Positions 8,273 to 18,299 are shown, counted from the stretch's first letter. The stretch is DNA of 64,000 nt from Sphingomonadaceae bacterium (GCA_947451145.1 CANFXW010000002.1:124001-188000); one strand, 5' to 3'. Translations and numbers: made by a program. Notes: generated by a model not told the origin, from the letters alone.

Positions 8273-8405
8273 GAAATTCGCGGAAGAGCGAATTTCGGCA
8301 CGGCACCGGCCCGCTCCCCCGCCCGACCACCCAATACTAGGTTACCCTGTGGGTGGCCGGGCGGGGGAGCGGGCCGGTGCCGTTCTATCCGAAATGCAAT
8401 TTCGG
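8273..8405. repeat. Compound inverted repeat with three nested or flanking hairpins
   Basis: The main hairpin has GC-rich arms at 8301-8333 and 8350-8382: 33 base pairs with one mismatch that is a G-U wobble in RNA, around a 16-base loop. It is flanked by a 9-bp hairpin at 8273-8296 (loop GGAAGA) and a 7-bp hairpin at 8389-8405. All lie between the end of the aminopeptidase gene and the start of the VOC gene, both on the minus strand. It has no T tract, so it does not look like a simple terminator. A dispersed REP-like element or an mRNA-stabilising structure is more likely. Confidence 0.75.
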
Positions 8406-8414
8406 ATCAGCAAA

Positions 8415-10235
8415 CTAAAACGCCGCGCACTGCGCCTCGAGCCATTCGCGCGCTGCGCCTTCCAGTTGTGGGCCGACAATGTCCAGCACCCGCGCGTGGT
8501 AGGCATTCCACCATTCCACCTCGTCGCGGGTCAACAGGCTGCAATCAACCAGCGCGCGCTCGATTGGCACGTGGGTGAGCGTTTCAAAGCCGAAGTATTC
8601 ACCCTCTGCGCCGGGGATTGCGCGCGGCTCCACCAGCACGAGGTTTTCGATACGGATGCCGAATTCGCCGGTCTTGTAATAGCCGGGCTCGTTGGAAAGG
8701 AACATGCCGGCGAGCAGTTCCTGATCGGTCCCGGCCTGTCCACCCGCGCTCTTGGCGATGCGCTGCGGGCCTTCGTGGACCGAGAGGTAAGAGCCGACAC
8801 CGTGGCCGGTGCCGTGGGCATAGTCGACGCCTGCCTGCCACAGATGATAGCGCGCCAGCACATCCAGCTGGCTGCCCGCAGTGCCCTTGGGGAACACCAC
8901 GCGGGCGAGAGCGATGTGGCCCTTGAGCACGCGGGTGAAGCGGTCTTTAACTTCCGCCGATGGCTCGCCCCCTTGTCCATCTTTGGGCCCCACCCAGACG
9001 GTGCGGGTGATGTCGGTGGTGCCATCGGGATACTGTCCGCCGGAATCGACCAGATAGACGCTAGAGGGTTCCAGTGCGCGGTTGGTTTCCTCGCTGACCC
9101 GGTAGTGGACGACAGCGCCGTTTGGCCCCGCGCCCGAGATGGTATCGAACGAAAGATCGCGCAGATCGCCGCAGTCGCGCCGGAACTGGTGGAGCCTTTC
9201 AGCGGCGATAATCTCGGTAACCTCGCCCTTGGGGGCTTCTTGCGAGAGCCAGTGCAGGAATTGGCTGACGGCAGCGCCATCGCGGGCCTGCGCGGCGCGG
9301 TGGCCGACCTGCTCGACCGGGTTCTTGATTGCCTTGGGCAGCACGGTGGGATCGCGCAGCTCGACGATCTCGGCCCCGGCCCCTGCCAGTGCGCCGAATA
9401 CCGCCTGCACGGCGCGCTCGGGATCGACGGCAACCTTTTTGCCCTTCAGCCCTTCCAGCCCCGGCACAAAGGCCTCACGCGGGCGAATGGTCACGGCGTT
9501 GCCGAGGTGCGCCTGCACTTCGGGGGTGATCTTTTCCTGGGCGATGAACAGCTCGGCGGTGCCATCGGCGTGGGCGATGACGAAGGACAGCGCGACCGGC
9601 GTGCGTTCAACATCGGTGCCGCGGATGTTGAGCAGCCAGGCGATTGAATCGAGCGCGGTGATCACGGCGGCGTCTAGCTTCTTCTCGGCCAGCCATTCGG
9701 CCACGGCCGCGCGTTTGGCTTCGCTCGGCTCGCCGGCATTGGCCAGAGTGTGCACCTCTGCCACGGCGGGTGAGGGCGCGGGCTGATCGCCCCAGATCGT
9801 GTCGATGGGATTGCCGGAGACTGGCACCAGTGTGGCCCCGCGCTCCTTCAGCGCCTTTTCGGCTGCCACTGCCCATGGCTTGCCATGCAGCCACGGATCG
9901 AAGCCGATCTTCGCGCCTTCGTGCGCGTGTTCGCCCAGCCACTTGGCCGGGCTGGTCTGCGGGACCGACTCGTAAGACCAGAAGCGGCCATCCACCTGAT
10001 CGCGCACCTGCAGGGTGTAGCGGCCATCAACGAAGATCGCCGCCTTGTCCTGCAGCACGACCGCTGTGCCAGCCGATCCGCCAAAGCCGGTCAGCCAGGC
10101 AAGGCGCTGGGCATAGAGGCCGACATATTCGCTCATGTGCTCGTCAGAGATCGGAATGACAAAGCCATCGAGGTCGCGCGCCAGCAATTCCTTGCGCAGT
10201 GCTTCGAGCCGGGCTTCATGGGTATTCATCAGCAT
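8415..10235 (-). CDS. pepP: Xaa-Pro aminopeptidase (aminopeptidase P, M24B)
   Basis: A 606-residue cytoplasmic peptidase that removes N-terminal residues preceding proline. The length matches the three-domain, roughly 600-residue APP1-type enzymes: two creatinase N-like domains, then a C-terminal pita-bread domain. Metal ligands are visible as Asp in VDSGGQYPDGTTDITRTVW, His in HGTGHGVGSYLSVHEGP, and Glu in NEPGYYKTGEFGIRIEN. The start at 10235 has AAGGA eight bases upstream; another ATG lies at 10229. It is divergent from oligopeptidase B with only 28 bases between the start codons. The symbol is by family analogy. Confidence 0.9.
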   Translation of the reverse strand: MLMNTHEARLEALRKELLARDLDGFVIPISDEHMSEYVGLYAQRLAWLTGFGGSAGTAVVLQDKAAIFVDGRYTLQVRDQVDGRFWSYESVPQTSPAKWLGEHAHEGAKIGFDPWLHGKPWAVAAEKALKERGATLVPVSGNPIDTIWGDQPAPSPAVAEVHTLANAGEPSEAKRAAVAEWLAEKKLDAAVITALDSIAWLLNIRGTDVERTPVALSFVIAHADGTAELFIAQEKITPEVQAHLGNAVTIRPREAFVPGLEGLKGKKVAVDPERAVQAVFGALAGAGAEIVELRDPTVLPKAIKNPVEQVGHRAAQARDGAAVSQFLHWLSQEAPKGEVTEIIAAERLHQFRRDCGDLRDLSFDTISGAGPNGAVVHYRVSEETNRALEPSSVYLVDSGGQYPDGTTDITRTVWVGPKDGQGGEPSAEVKDRFTRVLKGHIALARVVFPKGTAGSQLDVLARYHLWQAGVDYAHGTGHGVGSYLSVHEGPQRIAKSAGGQAGTDQELLAGMFLSNEPGYYKTGEFGIRIENLVLVEPRAIPGAEGEYFGFETLTHVPIERALVDCSLLTRDEVEWWNAYHARVLDIVGPQLEGAAREWLEAQCAAF

Positions 10236-10263
10236 GGTTGCAGTCCTTCTGCGCGCACCATAG

Positions 10264-12330
10264 ATGCTGCGCATGACTCTTACCACAGCCCCCGTCGCCC
10301 AAAAAATACCGCACGTCGAAACGCATCACGGAATTGCCGTGTCAGACGACTACGCCTGGCTGCGCGATCCCGGCTATCCGGAGGTGACCGACAAGGCGAT
10401 TCTCGCGCACCTTGAGGCCGAGAACGCCTGGTTCGAAAGCCGGATGAAGCCGCATCAGGGCTTGATCGACAGCCTGTTCACCGAAATGCGCGGGCGGATC
10501 AAAGAGGCGGACAAGTCTGTGCCGCAGAAGGATGGCGACTTCCTCTACTGGATCGAGTTCGAGGAAGGCGCGGAATACAAGAAGTGGTGGCGCAGGCCGG
10601 TTAGCGGCGGCGCGGACGAGCTGATCCTCGATGAAGTCGCGCTGGCAGAGGGGCTGGAATACTTCCGTCTCGGCGCGCTGTCGGTCAGCAAGAACGGCAA
10701 GCTGCTTGCCTATGCGGTGGATGACAACGGCTCGGAACGCTTCACCGCGCGGATCAAGGATCTTGCCTCCGGCGAGCACCTGCCCGACGAGATCCCGGGC
10801 ACGCTCTCGGCGCTGGTTTGGTGCGCTGATGATAAAGCTATCGTCTACAGCCTCGCCAACGAGCAATGGCGCACTGACAATGCCCGGCTGCACTGGCTGG
10901 GCCAGCCGATCGATCAGGATGTCGAGCTCTATCACGAGGACGACGAGGGCTTCCGCGTCGGCTCGGGGCTTTCGGCCAATGAGGAATGGCTGGTGATCTC
11001 GGCCAGCGACCATGAGACGAGCGAGGTCCGGCTGGTGCCTGCAGCCGATCCACTGGCCGCGCCGATCCTCGTCAAGCCGCGCAAGAAGGGTGTGGAATAT
11101 GATGTCGATCTGAACGGCGAGACGCTGTTCATCCACACCGATGACACCCACGAGAACTTCCGCCTCGCCATGGCAACGCTCGCCAATCCGGGCGAGTGGA
11201 CGACGCTGATCGCAGGTTCGGACGACTTCTATCTGACCGGAGTCGACCTGTTCAAGGACTTCTACGTGATCGAAGGCCGCCGCGCCGGGCTCGATCAGAT
11301 CGAAGTGCGCTATTACGATGATCCGGCGCGGGTTGAGCCGATCGTCTTCCCAGAGGCGAGCTACAGCGCCGGGCTGGGCGACAATCCCGAGTGGGATATG
11401 CAGGTACTGCGCCTGTCCTACGAATCGATGGTCAGCCCCACGACGGTCTATGATTACAGCGTTGCGGATCGCACCATGCAGGTGCTGAAGGTGCAGGAGA
11501 TCCCCTCCGGCTATGACGCAGCGCTCTATGCCACCGAGCGGCTGGAAATCCCGGCGCGCGATGGCACTCTGATCCCGGTGAGTGTGGTCATGCGCAAGGA
11601 CCGGAAGCCAAGTGGCCCGTTGCACCTCTATGGCTACGGCGCTTACGGCATCAGCATCGACCCCGGCTTTTCGACCACACGGCTGAGCCTTGTTGATCGC
11701 GGCTTTGCCTATGCCATCGCCCACATCCGCGGCGGTGATGACCTCGGCCGGGCGTGGTACAAGGCGGGCAAGCTGGAGCGGCGCACCAACACCTTCAACG
11801 ATTTCGTCGACGTGGCGAAGGGGCTGGTCGAGCTCGGCTACACCGCTCCCGGCCGGATCAGCATTTCCGGCGGATCGGCGGGCGGCGAGCTGATGGGCGC
11901 GGTGGTCAATTCGGACCCCGATCTGTGGGGCGCGGTGGTGGCCCATGTGCCCTTCGTCGATGTGCTGGCGACGATGCTCGATGAGAGCCTGCCGCTCACC
12001 CCCGGCGAGTGGCCCGAATGGGGCAACCCGATCGAGGACAAGGCGGCGTTTGAACTGATCCGCTCCTATTCGCCCTACGATCAGGTGAGCGCGCAGGCCT
12101 ATCCGCCGATCATGGTCACCGCCGGCCTCAACGATCCGCGCGTGACCTATTGGGAGCCCGCCAAATGGGTCGCCAAACTGCGCGAGCTGAAGACCGATGC
12201 GGGCGAGCTGATCCTCAAGACCAACATGGGCGCTGGCCACGGCGGCAAGTCGGGACGGTTCGAGAGCCTGAAGGAAACGGCTGAGGAGTTTGCCTTTGTG
12301 CTGTGGCAGTTGGGGCTGACGAATGAGTAA
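10264..12330 (+). CDS. ptrB: Oligopeptidase B (S9A prolyl-oligopeptidase family)
   Basis: A 688-residue serine peptidase expected to cut after Arg or Lys in small peptides in the cytoplasm. It has an N-terminal seven-bladed propeller and a C-terminal alpha/beta hydrolase domain. The catalytic Ser is in SGGSAGGELMG, the Asp in GLNDPRVTYWEP and the His in GAGHGGKSGR; the family motif YGYGAYGISIDPGFS is also present. The ATG at 10264 or one at 10273 could be used; neither has a strong ribosome-binding site. The stop overlaps the thioesterase start by 8 bases, so the two are co-translated. Pairing with a divergent aminopeptidase P suggests a peptide-degradation pair. Confidence 0.92.
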   Translation: MLRMTLTTAPVAQKIPHVETHHGIAVSDDYAWLRDPGYPEVTDKAILAHLEAENAWFESRMKPHQGLIDSLFTEMRGRIKEADKSVPQKDGDFLYWIEFEEGAEYKKWWRRPVSGGADELILDEVALAEGLEYFRLGALSVSKNGKLLAYAVDDNGSERFTARIKDLASGEHLPDEIPGTLSALVWCADDKAIVYSLANEQWRTDNARLHWLGQPIDQDVELYHEDDEGFRVGSGLSANEEWLVISASDHETSEVRLVPAADPLAAPILVKPRKKGVEYDVDLNGETLFIHTDDTHENFRLAMATLANPGEWTTLIAGSDDFYLTGVDLFKDFYVIEGRRAGLDQIEVRYYDDPARVEPIVFPEASYSAGLGDNPEWDMQVLRLSYESMVSPTTVYDYSVADRTMQVLKVQEIPSGYDAALYATERLEIPARDGTLIPVSVVMRKDRKPSGPLHLYGYGAYGISIDPGFSTTRLSLVDRGFAYAIAHIRGGDDLGRAWYKAGKLERRTNTFNDFVDVAKGLVELGYTAPGRISISGGSAGGELMGAVVNSDPDLWGAVVAHVPFVDVLATMLDESLPLTPGEWPEWGNPIEDKAAFELIRSYSPYDQVSAQAYPPIMVTAGLNDPRVTYWEPAKWVAKLRELKTDAGELILKTNMGAGHGGKSGRFESLKETAEEFAFVLWQLGLTNE

Positions 12331-12718
12331 CCGCCACACCCTAACCTTCACCGCGCTGCCCGAACACATTGATGTGCTCGGTCACGTCAACAACGCCGTG
12401 TGGGTGCAGTGGATGGAAGCCATGGCCACCGCGCATTGGGAAGCCGACGCGCTCCCCGAGCATCAGGCCAAATACGTCTGGGTCGTGACCCGCCACGAGA
12501 TCGACTATCGCGGCAATATCTCCGAGGGCGAAAGCGTCACCGCCGAAACCTTCATCCCCGAAGGCCCCACCGGCGCGCGGTTTGATCGCTGTGTCGAGTT
12601 CCGCAATGCTGCCGGGAAAGTGATCGTCTCGGCGCGATCAACATGGGCGATGATCGACAAGGCCAGCGGGCGACTGTGCCGGGTTCCGCCAGAGGTCGCC
12701 GCGCCGTTCTTTAACTGA
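12323..12718 (+). CDS. Acyl-CoA thioesterase, 4HBT hotdog fold
   Basis: A 131-residue hotdog-fold thioesterase of the YbgC/FatA-like group. The signature is IDVLGHVNNAVWVQWMEAM, which matches the D-x-GHVNN-x-x-Y motif with Val in place of the usual Asp-containing spacing and Trp for Tyr. It overlaps the end of oligopeptidase B and is convergent, with no gap, with the diguanylate cyclase gene. It probably hydrolyses a small acyl-CoA; substrate unknown. Confidence 0.8.
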   Translation: MSNRHTLTFTALPEHIDVLGHVNNAVWVQWMEAMATAHWEADALPEHQAKYVWVVTRHEIDYRGNISEGESVTAETFIPEGPTGARFDRCVEFRNAAGKVIVSARSTWAMIDKASGRLCRVPPEVAAPFFN

Positions 12719-14413
12719 TCAGCCGGCCTTGAGGGCCCGCTGCCGTCCCTTGCCGAACCCGCGCAAGCGTTCCTGCATAGTCCGGTTGCGGCCATTGGCC
12801 TTGGCTTCATAGAGCAGACGGTCGCAGTGGCTGTAGAGCGAGCTGAAGTCGGCGTTGACCGGACCATCATGGTCAAGTGCGAGCATGCCCATGCTGGCGG
12901 TAACCGGGCGTTCTAGCCCCGGCACCAGCGCGGAGACGCGCAGGGTAATCGCTTGCCTCCGGGATTCGGCGCGGCTCTGGGCATCGGCTCCGCGCAGCAA
13001 CAGCATGAACTCTTCCCCGCCAAGCCGCAGTACCATGGTATCCTTATCGGGCGAGAGGGCGGCGGCCACGGCTTTCAGCACGTTGTCACCGGTGGTGTGG
13101 CCGTGGCTGTCATTGATCGCCTTGAAGTGATCGAGATCGAGCACCGCCATGGTGCGGAAACCTTGTGCGAACAATTCGGCAAACCGCCCGTCGATGGCGC
13201 GGCGATTGGCGAGGCCCGTCAGGGCATCGACACCGGCCATGGCGCTTTGCAGCTGCGCCTCGGTCAAGGCCCGGTCGCGCTCGCGCCTCAAGGCCAGGAA
13301 ACGGTCGGCGACGCCCAGCGACGAGATCATCACCTCCAACATGATCGAGCAGTAAAATGCCTCAAAGGCATCGACCGGCTGCGGGTTGATGCCCACATTC
13401 CCGAGGATGCGGTAAAGCCCCGTGGCCGCCAGCGGCAACCAGGCGAGAACGACATAGTTTGCTGCCCGGCTACCCCGGCGCAGCACGACAAGCATCAGCC
13501 AGACGAAAGTCGCCAACACTGGGATCCACAGCATGTAGAACACCTGTTGCATCATGCCGGTTGGTAGCGGACTGATCTGCTCGAACAGCGAGATGCCTAT
13601 ACAGGCGGCGGCGCTGATCTTCATCGCGCGGCGCTCGTGCCTGCGGAGCATGTCAGGTTCGATAAAGTTGGCAAAGAACATCGCCGCGCTGGCTATGGCG
13701 ATGCCAAAGCTCCAGTTTGACAGGGGGCCGAACGAGACTTCGCTAAAGCCGAAGAAGTGGGTCAGCACGCCTCCGGTCGTTGCCGTATAGGTCAGCATCA
13801 TGGCGCTGGCGGCGGCGTGCCACAGGAAGAAGCGCTCGCGCAGCACGCGGTAATAGGCCAGGTCAAAAACGATCGGCGCGAGCAGCAACCCGCACAGGAT
13901 GGCGACGAAGGTCTCCATCGCGCCCGCCGTGCCGCGCGGCTCGACTTGCGATAGCTCGGCGCCCTTGACCATCCCGGCGAAGTGCGGGTCGTCGATCTCG
14001 ACGAAGACCTGCGATAGCGCGGGGACTTGCGGGATCGGCGCATACATCCGCGCCACCCCGTCGCCGATGGTAAGGTCGGCGGGGTGAAAGACCTTGCTCG
14101 CGCTGCTTCCCGACTTGTCTTTGGCAACGACGGTAATTCTGGTGAAGTCACTCGCCCTTGTCGTCAGCCAACGTGGCGGTTCTTGTCCGGGTTTGATCTC
14201 AAAGCGCAGCGCAGTCCGGTTGCTGGCGACATGCCAGTCCTTGCCCGAACAGTCCCAGCGTGGCGATTGTGGTGCCAGACTGGCGGCGCTTTCGCCCCGG
14301 GCCAGCGCAGCGTGGCACATTGCGGCCTCGTTGCTGGCGCGCAGGGGTATGAACAGCTGCACAAGCAGCGCTGCCATGAACAGCAGAAAATACCCGGATC
14401 GGCGCAGCCACAT
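12719..14413 (-). CDS. Membrane diguanylate cyclase (7TM-DISM plus GGDEF)
   Basis: A 564-residue enzyme predicted to make the second messenger c-di-GMP. It begins with a signal-like membrane segment, then an extracytoplasmic domain of about 150 residues, seven membrane helices (7TMR-DISM style, about residues 170-370) and a C-terminal GGDEF domain. The active site is RLGGEEFMLLL, an accepted variant; DALTGLANRRA and DLDHFKAINDSHGH are intact. The usual RxxD inhibitory site upstream of GGEEF is absent (SPDKDTMVLRLGGEEF), so product inhibition through that site is not expected. The extracytoplasmic domain should sense an unknown ligand. Confidence 0.9.
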   Translation of the reverse strand: MWLRRSGYFLLFMAALLVQLFIPLRASNEAAMCHAALARGESAASLAPQSPRWDCSGKDWHVASNRTALRFEIKPGQEPPRWLTTRASDFTRITVVAKDKSGSSASKVFHPADLTIGDGVARMYAPIPQVPALSQVFVEIDDPHFAGMVKGAELSQVEPRGTAGAMETFVAILCGLLLAPIVFDLAYYRVLRERFFLWHAAASAMMLTYTATTGGVLTHFFGFSEVSFGPLSNWSFGIAIASAAMFFANFIEPDMLRRHERRAMKISAAACIGISLFEQISPLPTGMMQQVFYMLWIPVLATFVWLMLVVLRRGSRAANYVVLAWLPLAATGLYRILGNVGINPQPVDAFEAFYCSIMLEVMISSLGVADRFLALRRERDRALTEAQLQSAMAGVDALTGLANRRAIDGRFAELFAQGFRTMAVLDLDHFKAINDSHGHTTGDNVLKAVAAALSPDKDTMVLRLGGEEFMLLLRGADAQSRAESRRQAITLRVSALVPGLERPVTASMGMLALDHDGPVNADFSSLYSHCDRLLYEAKANGRNRTMQERLRGFGKGRQRALKAG

Positions 14414-14448
14414 CGCGCCGGATTAGCCTGAAATCTGCTTAGAAGCCG

Positions 14449-15564
14449 TTAATTCAGAGCCTCGGTGACGGGCGTAAATTCATAGCCCAATTCGCGCGCG
14501 ACAGCCTCGTAGGTCACCTTGCCACCGCTCACATTCAGCCCTGCCGCCAGATGCGGATTGGCGCGGAGAGCCTCTTTCCAGCCCAGATCAGCAATCCGCA
14601 GCGCGTGCGGCAGAGTCACATTGTTGAGCGCATAGGTGCTGGTCCGTGCCACCGCGCCGGGCATATTGGCGACGCAATAGTGGACGATGCCATCGACGAC
14701 ATAGATCGGCTCGGCATGGGTCGTCGGACGGCTTGTTTCGAAGCAACCGCCCTGATCAATGGCAACGTCGACCAGCACCGATCCGGGCTTCATCGTGCCC
14801 AGCATTTCGCGCGTTACCAGCCGGGGGGCGGCGGCCCCGGGAACCAGCACCGCGCCGATCACCAGCTCGGCCTCGGTGATCATCTGCGCTACCGTCGCGC
14901 GGTTGGAGAAGCGCGTCTTGGCACGGCCTTCGAAGTGGTTGTCGAGCCGTTCGAGCACTTCGGGATCGCGGTCGAGAACGGTGACATCGGCCCCCATGCC
15001 CACCGCCATCTGCGCCGCGTTGAAGCCCACCACGCCGCCGCCGATGATCAGCACTTTGCCCGGCAGCACCCCCGGCACACCGCCGAGCAACACACCGCGC
15101 CCGCCGGTGGCCTTCTGCAGCGCGGTGGCTCCCGCCTGGATCGACATGCGGCCCGCGACCTGGCTCATGGGTTTCAACAGCGGCAGCGAGTTCCCCGGAC
15201 CGGTGACGGTTTCATAGGCGATGGCGGTCACGCCGGACTTCACCAGATCGGCGGTCTGCTCGGGATCGGGGGCGAGGTGGAGGTAGGTGTAAAGCACCTG
15301 CCCCTCACGCAGCATGGCTCGCTCGCCGGCCTGCGGCTCCTTTACCTTGACCACCATCTCACAGGCATCGAACACGGTCTTTGCATCCGCCTTGATCGCC
15401 GCACCAGAGGCGGAATAGTCCGCATCGCTCGCGCCGATCCCCAGCCCTGCGCCGCTTTCCACCCAAACATCATGCCCGTGCGCCACCAGCTCGCGCACCG
15501 ATTCCGGGGTCAGGCCGACCCGGTATTCATGGTTCTTGATCTCGCGAACAGTGCCGACACGCAT
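14449..15564 (-). CDS. ald: Alanine dehydrogenase
   Basis: A 371-residue NAD-dependent enzyme that interconverts L-alanine and pyruvate plus ammonia. The N-terminus [20 protein letters not shown] and the Rossmann motif [20 protein letters not shown] are characteristic, and the length is exactly that of the family. AAGGAGA precedes the ATG at 15564. Upstream on the same strand is the terminator of the TonB-receptor gene, so ald has its own promoter. Confidence 0.95.
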   Translation of the reverse strand: MRVGTVREIKNHEYRVGLTPESVRELVAHGHDVWVESGAGLGIGASDADYSASGAAIKADAKTVFDACEMVVKVKEPQAGERAMLREGQVLYTYLHLAPDPEQTADLVKSGVTAIAYETVTGPGNSLPLLKPMSQVAGRMSIQAGATALQKATGGRGVLLGGVPGVLPGKVLIIGGGVVGFNAAQMAVGMGADVTVLDRDPEVLERLDNHFEGRAKTRFSNRATVAQMITEAELVIGAVLVPGAAAPRLVTREMLGTMKPGSVLVDVAIDQGGCFETSRPTTHAEPIYVVDGIVHYCVANMPGAVARTSTYALNNVTLPHALRIADLGWKEALRANPHLAAGLNVSGGKVTYEAVARELGYEFTPVTEALN

Positions 15565-15650
15565 GGGGAATCTCCTTTGCGTCAGTCGTTACAGATGAAA
15601 CGAGTTGAGGGCAACGCTGCAGTTGCGACAAGGAAATTTCTGCGGATAGC

Positions 15651-15678
15651 AAAACGCCCGGGCCGTTAGGCCCGGGCG
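15651..15678 (-). terminator. Rho-independent terminator of the TonB-receptor gene
   Basis: A perfect 10-bp GC stem (15655-15664 with 15669-15678, loop GTTA) is followed on the minus strand by TTTT. It lies 27 bases after the TonB-receptor stop and before alanine dehydrogenase. Confidence 0.85.
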
Positions 15679-15704
15679 CATGCTGGTACTGCTGTCGTCA
15701 GTTG

Positions 15705-18299
15705 TCAGAATTGAACCGACAACTCCGCGCCGTATGTGCGGGCAGGCATGTAATTCACTGCCGTGCCAAATGGCAGGAACAGGTTCGAGTTCATATAGTT
15801 GCGGTCGGTCAGGTTGCGGCCCCAGACCGAGAACTCTGCCTTGGCACCGCCAAGTTCGATTTCCTTCAACGCAATGCGGCCATTGAGCACTACGTTTGCC
15901 GGAGTAGCGAGTGAGTTCTCCGGGAAGCCCTGAGCCCGGCGAACGTCGGGGCTGCCGGTGATCCACGTCTTCGAGGTATAAAGAGCATCCATACGGAAAT
16001 TCACGTAGGCATTGCCGAAAATTGGCTTGGAATCGAAGGAGAAATAGGCACTTCCAGTCCAATTTGGTCTGACGAACGGAAGATACTGACCGCCCTGTGC
16101 CGCAAGGAACGACGGCAGGATGTTGCGGAATTCAGTGTCAGTATAGGCCAGGCTGGCGCCCATCGTAACCTGACTGACCGGCATGGCGGTGACTTCGAGT
16201 TCGAAACCCTTGGCGCGGACGTCATGCGCCTGCTGGACGAAGGTGCTCAGATTGCCTGCCAGTTCCGTACCCAATGCCGTACCATATTGCGCGTTGAGGA
16301 AGGCGACTGCCTCAGGCGACGTGGTCGAGGCTGGCTGCTGGTAGTTCTTGTAGTCGACATAGAACAGCGCAAGATTGGTGCGCAGCTTTCGATCGAGCAA
16401 ATCGGCCTTCAGGCCAAGTTCGAACGAGCTGGCCGTTTCTGGCACGAAGGTAATTCCGGCCACCGATCCACCTGACACGAAGCTGTTTGACCACTTGCCA
16501 TACACCAGCGTTTCGTCATTCGGCTTCCAGTTCAGGCCGATCAGGAAGCTGGGCTTGGTGCCGCTGTAGGGTGCCAGAATATCGGGACGTGGACTGATCA
16601 CCCCGTTGACCACCTTGTTCCACTTGAACACGTTGTCTTTGCTATCGTGGGTAATACGCGCACCGCCAATCGCTGTCAGCTGATCGGAAAGCTTGTATTC
16701 AAGCTGGACATAGGCTGCGAGCGAGGTCGCCTTGTTGAAATACCGGCCCTGGTTGCCCGCAGGCACGGCACCGCTCGCCGGAAGTGGCGGGAGCGTTACC
16801 TGCAGCGTGTTCTGCATGTTATCGGGGCCAACGATGTCCTCGGAATGGAAATAGAGGGCACCCAGCGTGGCTTGAAGCTTTTCGGAGCTGTAATTCAACA
16901 CCAATTCATCGCTATACTGCTTTGAGATAGACGACGATTGTGACCCGACGATAACCATACGCCCACCGACATAGGGTTGCAGCGCGGTCATCGTTGGGCC
17001 CAAAGCGCTAGGAATGGCCGCTGTAACAGCAGCCTGAATCGCTGCCCCCTGCTGTGCCGGTGTAAGTGAGCCAAAGCCCGCAGATGCCTGTACGGCTGCA
17101 GCGACCTGGGACGTGATCGACAGAATGGCGAATGGCTGCACCGCGGCCTGGGTAAAGTTCAGTGAGCTGGTTCCGTCGATAGCCGAAACCGCGAACACGC
17201 GCGACTTGCGGAAGGCGGCGATGTTCTTGACCGTGATGCTATCCGATGCCCGCCATGTGGTGGTCAGGCTGTGACCCTGAACCCGCTGTTCGCGCGGAAT
17301 GACCCAGGAATTTGTAACCACCTCGGGGCGGGTGTTCGACGGGTTCAGATAGATATTCTGGCTGGTGTACAGGGCATTGATGAGCGGCCCGACAAGGGCT
17401 GCGCTCGACCCCAGCAGGGTGAAGGCCGGGTTGTAGTAAGTGATCGCCGTGCCTTCCGGCGTGCCGTTGTCGTCATTGCGATCGAACTTGTAGACCATCT
17501 TGAAGTTGTCGTTGGGTTCGTACTTGACTGCGGCGAAATAGGACCAGGAATCGGCGGTTCCGAGATAGGCGGGAGAAGTTGCCGTCTTCTTGTAGAAGGA
17601 GTTTGAAACCGAACGATCCCACACAACGCCGGCGCCGGCATTGCGGATGTCACCGCGCTTGTAGTTGCGCATGATGCTGAAATAGGCGCTGAAATCGCCC
17701 ATTTGCGGCAGATCGACGCTGGCCGCGACGCGATAGGCATCATAGTTGCCATATGAGCCGGTAAGCTTGGCGCCGAATTCGCCCTTCGGGTCACGCGTGG
17801 TGACACTGACCGCGCCGGCTGTGGCGTTGCGGCCAAACAGCGTACCCTGCGGGCCGCGCAGCACCTCAAGACGCGAAACATCCGGCAGATCGAAGATCGA
17901 GCCACGCGGACTGGAGATGTAGACACCGTCGAGATAGATCGAAACCTGCTTGTCCGATCCCGCGACCACGCCGAAGCTGTTCTGGCCGCGGATCGTGAAT
18001 GAAGGAACACCGACACCGCCTGCCGAAGGGCGCACAGTCAGGCCAGGTGCGATGCTGCCCAGATCATTGACGGTAAAAATGCGGTTGGCTTTGAGAGATT
18101 CGGCTGTGACAGCAGTCACGGCAATGGGCACGTCCTGAACACTCTGCTCGCGCTTCTGCGCGGTCACAATGATTTCTTCCAGTCCGGAGTTGGCCTTTTG
18201 ATCGGCCGATTGGGCCAAAGCGGGGCCTGCGAACAGGGCTGTCGATGCGAGTGCCGTGCAGGTGAACAAGCCGACGCGGCGATTGTGTCCCAATTTCAT
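15705..18299 (-). CDS. TonB-dependent outer-membrane receptor
   Basis: An 864-residue receptor. It has a signal peptide ending near ALAQS, the TonB-box-like EEIIVTAQKREQSVQDVPIA, and a plug domain containing VLRGPQGTLFGRNATAGAVS. It ends in a beta-barrel with the C-terminal sequence YGAELSVQF (terminal Phe). This IIVTAQKRE form is the expanded sphingomonad/Caulobacter class that imports sugars, aromatics or other organic ligands. GAGAGGA precedes the ATG. It stands alone with its own terminator, so no substrate can be inferred from neighbours. Confidence 0.93.
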   Translation of the reverse strand: MKLGHNRRVGLFTCTALASTALFAGPALAQSADQKANSGLEEIIVTAQKREQSVQDVPIAVTAVTAESLKANRIFTVNDLGSIAPGLTVRPSAGGVGVPSFTIRGQNSFGVVAGSDKQVSIYLDGVYISSPRGSIFDLPDVSRLEVLRGPQGTLFGRNATAGAVSVTTRDPKGEFGAKLTGSYGNYDAYRVAASVDLPQMGDFSAYFSIMRNYKRGDIRNAGAGVVWDRSVSNSFYKKTATSPAYLGTADSWSYFAAVKYEPNDNFKMVYKFDRNDDNGTPEGTAITYYNPAFTLLGSSAALVGPLINALYTSQNIYLNPSNTRPEVVTNSWVIPREQRVQGHSLTTTWRASDSITVKNIAAFRKSRVFAVSAIDGTSSLNFTQAAVQPFAILSITSQVAAAVQASAGFGSLTPAQQGAAIQAAVTAAIPSALGPTMTALQPYVGGRMVIVGSQSSSISKQYSDELVLNYSSEKLQATLGALYFHSEDIVGPDNMQNTLQVTLPPLPASGAVPAGNQGRYFNKATSLAAYVQLEYKLSDQLTAIGGARITHDSKDNVFKWNKVVNGVISPRPDILAPYSGTKPSFLIGLNWKPNDETLVYGKWSNSFVSGGSVAGITFVPETASSFELGLKADLLDRKLRTNLALFYVDYKNYQQPASTTSPEAVAFLNAQYGTALGTELAGNLSTFVQQAHDVRAKGFELEVTAMPVSQVTMGASLAYTDTEFRNILPSFLAAQGGQYLPFVRPNWTGSAYFSFDSKPIFGNAYVNFRMDALYTSKTWITGSPDVRRAQGFPENSLATPANVVLNGRIALKEIELGGAKAEFSVWGRNLTDRNYMNSNLFLPFGTAVNYMPARTYGAELSVQF

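Noticed and set aside
7284..9647. 787-codon open frame on the plus strand
   Set aside because: It lies opposite the two VOC genes and the aminopeptidase P gene, all with strong family motifs. It also runs through the intergenic hairpin and has no recognisable domain. It is a GC-rich shadow frame.
10342..12369. 675-codon open frame on the minus strand
   Set aside because: Antisense to oligopeptidase B, which has an intact catalytic triad. The antisense product has no family features.
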